DNA of 10,622 bases from positions 9,235 to 19,856 of the forward strand of contig JAIDQW010000360.1 in assembly GCA_029062075.1 (NCBI GenBank), read 5' to 3'. This document shows positions 1 through 7,143 of this stretch, one piece after another. The position numbers and the translations under genes are program-made. The notes under the pieces were generated by a model. The model searched no databases and was not told where the DNA came from. It saw only the letters and a program-made list of their open reading frames with translations. Numbering within the stretch: position 1 is the first letter of the stretch; every line of letters starts with the position of its first letter. This stretch comes from Paramuribaculum sp. GTDB taxonomy: Bacteria > Bacteroidota > Bacteroidia > Bacteroidales > Muribaculaceae.

Positions 1-1278
1 AATGAGAGAGAAAGCGTTGCTACAGGTATTTCAAGCCTCAAAATCCCCCATAACAATGTTTTCTGTTACTACATTGAGGTGACTAATACTCACAAAAGCA
101 AAGTGCCGCCGGAATGGATTCGCAAGCAGACCCTCGTTAATGCAGAAAGATATATCACTGAGGAGTTGAAGGAATATGAAGAGAAAATCCTCGGTGCACA
201 GGAGCAAATCGGGATTATTGAGACACGGATATACAACTCGCTCGTAGCTGAGATCACCAAATATATCCACGCTATACAGAAAAATGCGATGCTTGTTGCC
301 CGACTGGACGTACTTCTTTCATTTACAAGGATTTCCATTGCAAATAAGTATAACAGACCGGTAGTGGATGATTCGCTGGATATTGAAATTGTGGAGGGTC
401 GCCATCCCGTCATCGAGAAACAGCTGCCTGCGGGTGAACCTTACATCTCCAATAGCGTGAGTCTGTCAAATAACGGCACTCAGATTATGATGATTACCGG
501 ACCGAACATGTCAGGTAAATCGGCTCTGTTGCGCCAGACGGCACTTAATGTACTCCTCGCTCAGATAGGATGCTTCGTGGCTGCGCAGAGTGCCAAAATA
601 GGTGTTGTTGACAAGATTTTCACCCGTGTGGGTGCGAGCGATAATATCTCTCTCGGTGAGAGTACGTTTATGGTAGAGATGACCGAAGCCGCCTCTATTC
701 TCAACAATATGAGTGCCCGGTCGCTCATTCTTTTTGATGAGCTCGGAAGAGGCACATCGACCTACGACGGTATCTCTATCGCATGGGCTATTGTGGAATA
801 TATCCATGAGTTTGCCGACCTGCGCCCTAAAACTCTTTTTGCCACTCACTATCACGAGCTGAATGAAATGGAAAAGAATTTCAGCCGTATTGTGAATTAT
901 AATGTCTCTGTCAGCGAAATTGACGGTAAAATAGTGTTTCTCCGCAAACTGGTGCGCGGAGGAAGCGAGCACAGCTTCGGTATTCATGTGGCTAAACTCG
1001 CGGGGATGCCGCGCACAATTGTTGACAGGGCAAATAAGGTACTGACTCAGCTCGAAGGGGCTAACCGTAAAGAGAACAAGGAGGTTATAGAAAAAACTCT
1101 GGACAATATTTCAAAAGGAGGTGCCGGACAGATGCAGATGACATTCTTCCAGCTTGATGACCCGGTTCTGTCACAGATAAGAAATGAGATAATTCAGACA
1201 GACATCAACAATCTCACCCCTATTGATGCTCTGACTAAACTCAACGATATCAAAAAGATAATTACCGGTAAGGGATAA
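1..1278 (+). CDS. mutS: DNA mismatch repair ATPase MutS, C-terminal part (5' end outside window)
   Basis: This is the last 425 residues of MutS, the homodimeric ATPase that binds mismatches and small loops in DNA and recruits MutL. The frame is open to base 1, so the mismatch-binding N-terminal half lies outside the window; a GTG at 79 is an internal valine codon, not a start. Counting from the first codon, residues 1-60 are the end of the lever/clamp region (NNVF then [21 protein letters not shown]). The ATPase domain follows: Walker A GPNMSGKS at about 167-174, the SLGESTF signature near 217, Walker B LILFDE ending near 247, GRGTS, and the ATHYHEL switch near 281. The C-terminus (MTFFQLDDP, then [11 protein letters not shown]) matches Bacteroidota MutS and ends in TAA. 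Two unusual residues occur near the left edge: PH before NNVF, and Cys where Gly is usual before YYIEV. It converges with tadA, 11 bases away. Confidence 0.97.
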   Translation, partial: NERESVATGISSLKIPHNNVFCYYIEVTNTHKSKVPPEWIRKQTLVNAERYITEELKEYEEKILGAQEQIGIIETRIYNSLVAEITKYIHAIQKNAMLVARLDVLLSFTRISIANKYNRPVVDDSLDIEIVEGRHPVIEKQLPAGEPYISNSVSLSNNGTQIMMITGPNMSGKSALLRQTALNVLLAQIGCFVAAQSAKIGVVDKIFTRVGASDNISLGESTFMVEMTEAASILNNMSARSLILFDELGRGTSTYDGISIAWAIVEYIHEFADLRPKTLFATHYHELNEMEKNFSRIVNYNVSVSEIDGKIVFLRKLVRGGSEHSFGIHVAKLAGMPRTIVDRANKVLTQLEGANRKENKEVIEKTLDNISKGGAGQMQMTFFQLDDPVLSQIRNEIIQTDINNLTPIDALTKLNDIKKIITGKG

Positions 1279-1286
1279 CTTGCCGG
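1265..1286. terminator. Hairpin between the convergent 3' ends of mutS and tadA, possible terminator
   Basis: Arms CCGGTAAG (1265-1272) and CTTGCCGG (1279-1286) flank a six-base loop that contains the mutS stop codon. On the mutS transcript all eight positions pair, one as U-G wobble, but no U-run follows. On the tadA-side transcript one position is a C-A mismatch, and the hairpin is followed by a T-rich stretch (TAATTATCTTTTT) that looks more like a classical terminator tail. It sits where a shared terminator would be expected between convergent genes. This is read by eye; folding energy was not computed. Confidence 0.4.
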
Positions 1287-1289
1287 CAT

Positions 1290-1724
1290 TCAGCGTTTCT
1301 TCGCGAAAAAACTTTTCATAAGCGCGGAACATTCTTCTGCAAGAACACCCGATGTTACTGTTGCTTTGGGGTGAAACGGTGTCTGCGTAAAGGTTGAGTA
1401 TCCCCTTTTGGAATCGCCTGCTCCATATACTATTCGCTTCAGCTGGCTCCAGCCTATTGCTCCTGCACACATCAGGCATGGCTCTACTGTTACATAGAGA
1501 GTGCATTTATCCAGATATTTGCCGCCCATCGCTGCCTCGGCGGCTGTAATTGCCTGCATCTCTGCATGGGCCGTTACATCATTGAGGGTCTCTGTCATAT
1601 TATGACCACGACCTATAACCCTCCCGTCACACACTATGACAGCTCCTATAGGCACCTCATCCATCTCAGCCGCCATATTAGCCTCATCAAGGGCTAAGCG
1701 CATGAATTTTTCATCTTCGCTCAT
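1290..1724 (-). CDS. tadA: tRNA-specific adenosine deaminase TadA
   Basis: This 144-residue protein is a member of the cytidine/deoxycytidylate deaminase fold that converts adenosine-34 to inosine in the tRNA-Arg(ACG) anticodon, so one tRNA can read CGU, CGC and CGA. The zinc site is complete: HAE at 53-55 supplies the ligand His53 and proton-shuttling Glu55, and PCLMC at 82-86 supplies Cys83 and Cys86. DEVPIGAVIV at 22-31 is the usual N-terminal strand. Length is close to the usual 150-160. The ATG at 1724-1722 overlaps the TGA stop of rnz by four bases (ATGA), so translation is probably coupled to rnz. It is the last gene of the minus-strand block. A guanine deaminase or other nucleoside deaminase is possible in this superfamily, but the PCLMCAGA motif and the tRNA-processing neighbour favour TadA. 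Confidence 0.92.
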   Translation of the reverse strand: MSEDEKFMRLALDEANMAAEMDEVPIGAVIVCDGRVIGRGHNMTETLNDVTAHAEMQAITAAEAAMGGKYLDKCTLYVTVEPCLMCAGAIGWSQLKRIVYGAGDSKRGYSTFTQTPFHPKATVTSGVLAEECSALMKSFFAKKR

Positions 1725-2635
1725 AATAAATCTATTTTCATGCCTTCATCGGCCGCTATAACACAGTCAAACTCCTCTTTTGCTTCACGAAGCATCACCT
1801 CCACATCATTGTACCGCTTGGAGTAATGACCTATAATTAATTCGCGGGCACCTGCCTCACGGGCGATTATAGCTGCCTGACGAGCGGTTGAGTGACCGCG
1901 TTCCAGAGCCTTGTCGATATTGTCATCCGCATAAGTTGTCTCGTGGTAAATAACATCAACACCTCTGACCGACTCAGCGACCCTATGGTCAAAAACCGTA
2001 TCGGAACAGTAAGCATAGCTTATTGCCGCATCAGCATCGGTAGTCAGCAATTTATTAGGTATAACCTCCCCGGAAGGAGTTACAAAATCTGCACCGTTTC
2101 TAATATCGTTCATAAGATACACCGGCACTTGGTAAAACTTAGCTGTCTCACCATTTATATGCCGCAGTTTCGGCTTCTCTCTGAATATATATCCGTAGCA
2201 GGGCACTCTGTGATACAAGGGAAAAGCTTCTACTGTAAGCGCATGGTCCTCATAAACAATGCCGCCCTCTTTAGGCACAGCTATAAACTCAATATCAAAC
2301 GGTGTCTCCTTACAGAAATAGTTTACAAAACTGCGGAACAGTTCAAGCCCCTGCTGCGGCATACACACCGTAACCTTACCCCCCTTCTGATGCAGACCCA
2401 TAGTGCATAAAAGCCCGGGTAAACCGAAACAGTGATCACCATGAAGGTGGCTGATAAATATATGAGACAGACGCTGATAGCTCAACTTCATACGTCTCAT
2501 CTCAACCTGTGCTCCCTCACCGCAATCTATCATAAACAAACGATCGCGGAAATCTATCACCTGACATGACGGGTTATGGCGCAACGTGGGAGTAGCCGAC
2601 CCGCATCCCAGAATATTAATCTGAAACTTTGCCAT
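1721..2635 (-). CDS. rnz: Ribonuclease Z (tRNA 3' endonuclease)
   Basis: This 304-residue metallo-beta-lactamase-fold endonuclease cleaves the 3' trailer from tRNA precursors, mainly those lacking an encoded CCA, and is the short RNase Z type. The N-terminus (ILGCGSATPT) and IDCGEGAQ at 36-43 are typical. The two-zinc site is intact: HLHGDH at 63-68, His142, Asp212 in CSDT, and His270 in IGHYS. HST at 248-250 is the conserved C-terminal His motif. The insertion around 150-185, containing KFYQVPVYLMNDIRNG, fits the flexible exosite arm. The ATG lies 20 bases inside the end of the upstream flavodiiron gene, and the stop overlaps the tadA start, so three genes are translationally linked. The start is supported because the family N-terminus begins right at this Met. 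Arylsulfatase-like relatives exist, but the motif set is that of RNase Z. Confidence 0.95.
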   Translation of the reverse strand: MAKFQINILGCGSATPTLRHNPSCQVIDFRDRLFMIDCGEGAQVEMRRMKLSYQRLSHIFISHLHGDHCFGLPGLLCTMGLHQKGGKVTVCMPQQGLELFRSFVNYFCKETPFDIEFIAVPKEGGIVYEDHALTVEAFPLYHRVPCYGYIFREKPKLRHINGETAKFYQVPVYLMNDIRNGADFVTPSGEVIPNKLLTTDADAAISYAYCSDTVFDHRVAESVRGVDVIYHETTYADDNIDKALERGHSTARQAAIIAREAGARELIIGHYSKRYNDVEVMLREAKEEFDCVIAADEGMKIDLL

Positions 2636-3797
2636 CAGCGGCTATTGCATCTGCGAGCAGGTTCATTGCCTCTCTGGTAGCTTCATTCATCCTGCTCTTA
2701 ATAGTAATCATCGGTGGTATGACAGTCATTCCCGGAAGAGCGCTCACAGCTTCTGTCATAAGCTTGCCCGCTACCGGAGCCCAGGAACCGTTTTCAATGA
2801 CAGCGACCCTGCGGTTGCGGAAATTCTTCATTTTCAGATGATGCAGAAAATGGTGCATTGGCGGGAACAATGATGCGTCATAAGTTACCGATGCAAGAAC
2901 GAGTGTACTCATTCTGAAAGCCTGACTGATAGCTTCCGACAATTCCTGACGACACAAATCGTATGTCATCACATTTTCAACTCCTTTAGCTCGCAACATG
3001 TCGGCAAATTCCAGAGCGCACTCTTTTGTGCCACCGTAAACCGATGCATAAGCAACCAGAACACCCTTCGTTTCAGGCTCATAACTGCTCCAGGTATCAT
3101 AAAGAGCCACATATTTACCGAGATTCTCTTTAAGTACTGGCCCATGCAGAGGCGCAATAACACTAATATCAAACTGAGAGAGTTTTTTTAACAGACTCTG
3201 AGTCTGGGCTCCATATTTCCCTACGATATTAATATAGTACCTCCTGCCTTCGTCCAACCAGTCATCATCATACTCCGTGGAGCCGAATTTTCCAAACGCA
3301 TCCGCTGAAAATATCACTTTTTCAGTCTTCTCATAGCTTACAAGCACCTCCGGCCAGTGAACCATAGGAGCCGTGAAAAAAGCCAGTTCATGCTCTCCGG
3401 TTGAAAGAGTGTCACCATCCTTCACCACCATTGTGCGACCTTCAAAATCGTAATCTCCAAAAAACTGGGGTAACATATTCACCGCCTGGCGTGTAGCCAC
3501 CAACTTCATGTCAGGGAACTCGTTCATTGCGCGTGTTATGTTCGAAGAGTGGTCAGGCTCCATGTGATGCACCACAAGAAAATCAGGTTTACGGTCACCC
3601 AGTTCCAGACAAATTTTTGCAAGCCATTCATCCCCGAAGTCACTCTCAACAGTGTCAAAAAGTACTATTTTCGAATCTTTCAGAAGATAGGAGTTATAAG
3701 ATATACCCTTTGGCACAGGATACTGGTTCTCAAAAAACTGGATATCTGTGTCATTTACACCTACATAACGAATTGAATCACTTATATTATTGTTCAT
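2616..3797 (-). CDS. FprA-type flavodiiron protein (A-type flavoprotein)
   Basis: This 393-residue protein belongs to the family that reduces O2 to water and/or NO to N2O in the cytoplasm of anaerobes, usually with electrons from rubredoxin or an NADH:rubredoxin reductase. Residues 1 to about 243 form the metallo-beta-lactamase-like diiron domain, with ligands His78, Glu80 and Asp82 in HHMEPDH, His147 in MVHWPE, Asp166 in SADAFG, and His218 in PLHGP. Residues 244-393 form a flavodoxin domain; YASVYGGT at about 250-257 is the FMN phosphate loop. The protein stops after the flavodoxin domain, so there is no fused rubredoxin or flavin reductase. I chose the ATG at 3797-3795; a TTG two codons upstream also lies in frame but is less likely. 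It is 37 bases after pdxB and overlaps rnz by 20. Substrate preference, O2 or NO, cannot be read from the sequence. Confidence 0.93.
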   Translation of the reverse strand: MNNNISDSIRYVGVNDTDIQFFENQYPVPKGISYNSYLLKDSKIVLFDTVESDFGDEWLAKICLELGDRKPDFLVVHHMEPDHSSNITRAMNEFPDMKLVATRQAVNMLPQFFGDYDFEGRTMVVKDGDTLSTGEHELAFFTAPMVHWPEVLVSYEKTEKVIFSADAFGKFGSTEYDDDWLDEGRRYYINIVGKYGAQTQSLLKKLSQFDISVIAPLHGPVLKENLGKYVALYDTWSSYEPETKGVLVAYASVYGGTKECALEFADMLRAKGVENVMTYDLCRQELSEAISQAFRMSTLVLASVTYDASLFPPMHHFLHHLKMKNFRNRRVAVIENGSWAPVAGKLMTEAVSALPGMTVIPPMITIKSRMNEATREAMNLLADAIAADGKVSD

Positions 3798-3834
3798 AAC
3801 CAAGTATTAGTCAATTAAATAATAACACCTGAGA

Positions 3835-4869
3835 TTAATTAACTGTTTTATTGTAATCCGGGAAAAGAACCTCTGTGCGCAACTGATAGTTATTTCGCAG
3901 CGATTCAAACTTTTCCGGTGAATTTTTCAAAGCTACTGTATCCTTGACCGGATCGTATGATTCTTTTATATCCTGAGCTGTAACCTTGTCCGGCAGATAC
4001 TGCATTTCCGGCACCGGTTTCATTTTCAAGTTAAACTTTCCGGCTACTACACGCGCAGCGGTGTAAGATGCCCTGAGCTTACCCTGAAGGGAGTAGCCGG
4101 CTATATGCGGTGTTGCAATATCCGCTATATCAAGCAATTGCCTGGAAATTTCCGGCTCACATTCCCAGCAGTCTATTATCAGGCGGGAAATTTTACCGGA
4201 AGCAACTCCATTTATAAGAGCCTGAGTATCAGTGACCCCTCCTCTTGCTGAATTTATCACTACCGGTTTTCGCTGTAGGCTGTCAACAAACCGCGAATCC
4301 AGCAGGTGATGAGTGGCAAAAGGTGAGTTTTTGGTATATGGTGTGTGGAAAGTAATAACATCCGCCTCAGCAGCAATGGTTTCAAGACTCACAAATTCAC
4401 CGTATCCCTCAGCAAGCGCTCTCGGCGGGTCATTTACAAGCACCCTCATCCCCAGCTGTCGGCCCCAGCCAGCCACAATTTTTCCTACATTGCCGGCACC
4501 TATAACCCCAAGGCATTTACCTGTGAGATCTATACCAAGAGAGAGGAGAGAGGCAAAGACATACTGCGCCACAGCGGGAGCATTGCATCCCGGAGCATTC
4601 TTCACTTCTATTCCGTTTTTCTCACACCAATCCACATCCACATGGTCAAGACCAATGGTGGCACTTGCTATGAGGGAACACCTGCTGCCGTCAAGCAAAT
4701 TCTTATCGCATCTTGTGCGGGTGCGAGTAACTATCGCATCAATATCTTTAACCGCCTCGGCTGTGATATCCCCCGGGGCAAGATACTCTATCTCAGCCAC
4801 ATCGTCAAGCAGTCCCTTGAAAAAAGGTATGTTTTTCTCAACTATTATTTTAATACCGCGAGATTCCAT
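3835..4869 (-). CDS. pdxB: Erythronate-4-phosphate dehydrogenase PdxB
   Basis: This 344-residue D-2-hydroxyacid dehydrogenase carries out the second step of DXP-dependent pyridoxal phosphate synthesis, oxidising 4-phosphoerythronate to 2-oxo-3-hydroxy-4-phosphobutanoate. The Rossmann NAD site is GAGNVG at 124-129. The catalytic triad falls at the positions expected from the E. coli enzyme: Arg209 in NSARG, Glu238 in CEPE and His255 in PHIAGYS, with Asp233 nearby. ATIGLDHVD at 70-78 and NAPGCNAPAV at 91-100 are typical of PdxB rather than PGDH. A C-terminal region of about 70 residues after the catalytic core, including a YLPDKVTAQDI stretch, fits the PdxB dimerisation domain. The start chosen is the ATG at 4869; a TTG three codons upstream is less likely. 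The first 25 bases overlap the end of the membrane ORF upstream, which suggests coupled translation. Confidence 0.93.
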   Translation of the reverse strand: MESRGIKIIVEKNIPFFKGLLDDVAEIEYLAPGDITAEAVKDIDAIVTRTRTRCDKNLLDGSRCSLIASATIGLDHVDVDWCEKNGIEVKNAPGCNAPAVAQYVFASLLSLGIDLTGKCLGVIGAGNVGKIVAGWGRQLGMRVLVNDPPRALAEGYGEFVSLETIAAEADVITFHTPYTKNSPFATHHLLDSRFVDSLQRKPVVINSARGGVTDTQALINGVASGKISRLIIDCWECEPEISRQLLDIADIATPHIAGYSLQGKLRASYTAARVVAGKFNLKMKPVPEMQYLPDKVTAQDIKESYDPVKDTVALKNSPEKFESLRNNYQLRTEVLFPDYNKTVN

Positions 4870-5168
4870 ACAAAACAACCTATGTAGAGTCCAAGAATCA
4901 GAAGCATCACGATGTATGCACGCTTTGATTCAAACAAACGCATGAATAACCCTGCCTGAAATGCGACACAAACATCGAGCAGCGGCACATAAGCCCAGAT
5001 ATTGGTAAAATCAACAATGCACAATGTACCTGTTACTATACCCATAAGACTCCATACTCCGGTAAACGCTCTGTTCCGTGCATTAAAGGCTATCATTTTC
5101 ATAAGATTACAACACCCGAGAATAAGCCCCACCCCCAAAGTCAGTCCTATGCATGAGAATGTAGCCAT
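4845..5168 (-). CDS. Multi-pass membrane protein, C-terminal part of a split gene (hypothetical)
   Basis: This 107-residue very hydrophobic protein has about four membrane segments (roughly 3-22, 36-54, 57-77, 84-103) separated by short basic loops (FNARNR, ESKR). It is in the same frame as the ORF just upstream and is separated from it only by TAG-GAG-GAT. The predicted end of one continuous 330-residue membrane protein therefore starts here. A GGAGG lies before the ATG, but only two bases away, which is too close for normal initiation, and this phylum makes little use of such sites. Its end overlaps pdxB by 25 bases. I recall uncharacterised membrane proteins of about 300 residues in Bacteroidota that look like the joined product, but I could not check this. 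Function is unknown. It could be a separately translated subunit, a pseudogene remnant, or part of a readthrough product. Confidence 0.6.
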   Translation of the reverse strand: MATFSCIGLTLGVGLILGCCNLMKMIAFNARNRAFTGVWSLMGIVTGTLCIVDFTNIWAYVPLLDVCVAFQAGLFMRLFESKRAYIVMLLILGLYIGCFVWNLAVLK

Positions 5169-5174
5169 ATCCTC

Positions 5175-5837
5175 CTACGCCAGAAAAAGATTGTAGAGAG
5201 CGTAGGGATTCGGCAACTGGAATTCTCTCAAATTCAACAGTCCGAACCCCCAGAGAATCCACAGAGGAGTTACAAGCCCTATCAGAGCCGCGATGAATGT
5301 GCGGAAGTTCAGGCATCTCATCTGACTCATACCTATGAAAAATACAGGAATGAATGGCACGAATGAGTAATCAAACAGCACACCGCACGCCAGAAGGAAA
5401 AATATCAGGAAGATTCTGCGTGTGCGCAGAGGAGAAAGATACAATGAGTAGAGCAGCATTACGCAGAGAAGAATCACAAGTGCAAGAATAACTCCGGTGT
5501 CAAGCGACACATACAATTCCGGTGTACCTGCTACTATAACGGTGAACAGTCCCACAAACATCAGCGATACTGTTCTCAACACGTTATAAACCTTATTCAT
5601 AGCCGCCATGATGATGCAACAGGCACCAATACCTGCCACGGCTATATATGCGGATAAAATCCTGCTGCTGACAATACTGTCGAAATCCGGCAGCCACATG
5701 CCCCCGGATGCGATATTTTCAACATACATTCCTGACATATAAGCTATCCAGCCCATAGCCAGAGACGCAAGTATCATCAGCCACGTGAATCCACGCGACT
5801 TAATCACAGCGGTTATTCTTTTCTCCGTGCGCTTCAC
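5175..5837 (-). CDS. Multi-pass membrane protein, N-terminal part of a split gene (hypothetical)
   Basis: This is a 220-residue integral membrane protein of unknown function. A short basic N-terminus (MKRTEKRITAVIKSR) is followed by about six hydrophobic segments near 17-38, 59-80, 86-105, 112-133, 141-170 and 178-200, with positively charged turns (LRTRR, NFRT) pointing to the cytoplasm. The RTFIAALIGLVTPLWIL stretch at 179-195 looks like a conserved core of a Bacteroidota membrane family I recall but cannot name with certainty. The start is a GTG at 5837-5835, 13 bases after purD; the only nearby alternative is an ATG at codon 21, inside the first membrane segment. It ends in TAG, the only amber stop among the eleven genes here, and the same frame continues into the next ORF after two codons. 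There is no signal peptide beyond the first membrane segment. Its place between purD and pdxB gives no clear clue to its role. Confidence 0.7.
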   Translation of the reverse strand: MKRTEKRITAVIKSRGFTWLMILASLAMGWIAYMSGMYVENIASGGMWLPDFDSIVSSRILSAYIAVAGIGACCIIMAAMNKVYNVLRTVSLMFVGLFTVIVAGTPELYVSLDTGVILALVILLCVMLLYSLYLSPLRTRRIFLIFFLLACGVLFDYSFVPFIPVFFIGMSQMRCLNFRTFIAALIGLVTPLWILWGFGLLNLREFQLPNPYALYNLFLA

Positions 5838-5850
5838 ACAGTCGGGGTCT

Positions 5851-7134
5851 TTAAGATTCCGCAGCCAGCTTCAGCAAATCCTGTCCTATATCTCTGCGGG
5901 AATACTTGCCGTCAAATTTGATTTTTTCAATAGACGCATAGCTCTTGTCAAGAGCTTCGGCAACATCCTTTCCGGTTGAGCTTACTGAAATCACACGTCC
6001 GCCGGAGGTAACAAGCTGACCTTTATCATTCACAGCAGTACCTGCGTGGAACGGAATGCTTTCGGTCACCTCATCAAGTCCGGTAATCACCCTGCCTTTA
6101 GGATATGAACCGGGATAACCTTCGGAAACCATCATAACTGTAACCGCAGGCTGCGGATTATGCCTGAGCTCGATATCGCCGAGATTGCCGGAAGCCGCAG
6201 CCTCAAGGAGCTCAACAAGATCAGCATCAACCCTGAGCATCACAGCTTCTGTTTCCGGATCACCCATTCTCACATTATATTCTATCACCATCGGCTCACC
6301 CCCAACATTGATAAGCCCGAGGAAAATAAACCCGCGATATGTGATACCGGCTTTTTTCAGACCCTCTATCGTAGGTCTGATAATGCGGCTTTCAACCTTT
6401 TCCATAAATACCTTGTCGGCAAACACCACAGGACTCACCGCGCCCATACCACCGGTATTCAGTCCGGTATCTCCCTCACCGATACGCTTGTAATCTTTCG
6501 CAACAGGGAGAATGCGGTAGCCGCCGTTGCCATCTGTCAGAACAAAAACAGAGCACTCTATTCCGCTCAGAAACTCTTCGATAACTACTGTTGCGGATGA
6601 TTTGCCGAACATTCCGCCCAGCATCTCCTCAAGAGCCTTTTCAGCATCTGCGAGATTATCTATAATGAGAACACCCTTTCCGGCAGCAAGCCCGTCAGCC
6701 TTAAGCACATAAGGAGCTTCGAGAGTTGCAAGAAATTTCTTGCCCTCGTCAAGTGTTTCAGCGGTAAACGAGCGGTATCTTGCCGTGGGAATATTGTTAG
6801 CTTGCATGAAGCGCTTGGCAAAATCCTTGCTCCCCTCAAGAGCGGCTCCCGTCTTGGATGGACCGCACACTTTGACCGGCTTACCCTCGAAATAGTCATA
6901 AATACCCGCTACAAGAGGATCCTCGTTGCCCGCAACTATCATATCGATAGCATTTTCATTCACAAACTTTTCTATAGCAGGAAAGTCAAGCGGAGAAATT
7001 GCCACATTTGTTCCAAATTGTGATGTCCCACCGTTTCCGGGAGCAATAAACAGTTTGTCAAGCTTAGAGCTCTGAGCCATTTTCCAGGCAAGCGCGGATT
7101 CTCTGCCTCCGCTACCAAGTAATAGTATATTCAT
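5851..7134 (-). CDS. purD: Phosphoribosylamine-glycine ligase (GAR synthetase) PurD
   Basis: This 427-residue ATP-grasp ligase catalyses the second step of de novo purine synthesis, joining phosphoribosylamine and glycine with ATP to give glycinamide ribonucleotide. The N-terminal domain begins MNILLLGSGGRES and contains the APGNGGT loop at 31-37. The ATP-grasp part includes GSKDFAK at 101-107, the lid KADGLAAGKGV at 145-155, NTGGMGAVSP at 226-235, and the metal-binding EYNVRMGDPE at 285-294. The C-terminal domain runs from about 328 to the end. Length equals the family norm. The glycine-rich N-terminal motif is GGRESA, where GGREHA is common. The ATG at 7134 lies nine bases after the rlmL-like gene, and the next ORF follows after 13 bases, so it is inside an operon. 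No promoter of its own is visible. Confidence 0.96.
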   Translation of the reverse strand: MNILLLGSGGRESALAWKMAQSSKLDKLFIAPGNGGTSQFGTNVAISPLDFPAIEKFVNENAIDMIVAGNEDPLVAGIYDYFEGKPVKVCGPSKTGAALEGSKDFAKRFMQANNIPTARYRSFTAETLDEGKKFLATLEAPYVLKADGLAAGKGVLIIDNLADAEKALEEMLGGMFGKSSATVVIEEFLSGIECSVFVLTDGNGGYRILPVAKDYKRIGEGDTGLNTGGMGAVSPVVFADKVFMEKVESRIIRPTIEGLKKAGITYRGFIFLGLINVGGEPMVIEYNVRMGDPETEAVMLRVDADLVELLEAAASGNLGDIELRHNPQPAVTVMMVSEGYPGSYPKGRVITGLDEVTESIPFHAGTAVNDKGQLVTSGGRVISVSSTGKDVAEALDKSYASIEKIKFDGKYSRRDIGQDLLKLAAES

Positions 7135-7143
7135 AGCTAAATA

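Noticed and set aside
511..987. A 158-residue minus-strand open frame inside mutS
   Set aside because: It is antisense to the conserved MutS ATPase domain, with no recognisable domain.
3798..3834. Promoter in the AT-rich gap between pdxB and the flavodiiron gene
   Set aside because: TAATACTTG is near the -7 consensus but has the wrong spacing, and no proper -33 element is visible. Weak internal promotion cannot be excluded.
4313..4945. Long + strand open frames of 210 and 180 residues opposite pdxB
   Set aside because: They lie wholly antisense to a well-conserved pdxB, have no family resemblance and no promoter; they are shadows of its codon use.
5175..5177. Genome-wide reassignment of TAG to an amino acid
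   Set aside because: TAG occurs only once as a gene end here, so it cannot be tested in this window; a local mutation, fission or sequencing error is simpler.
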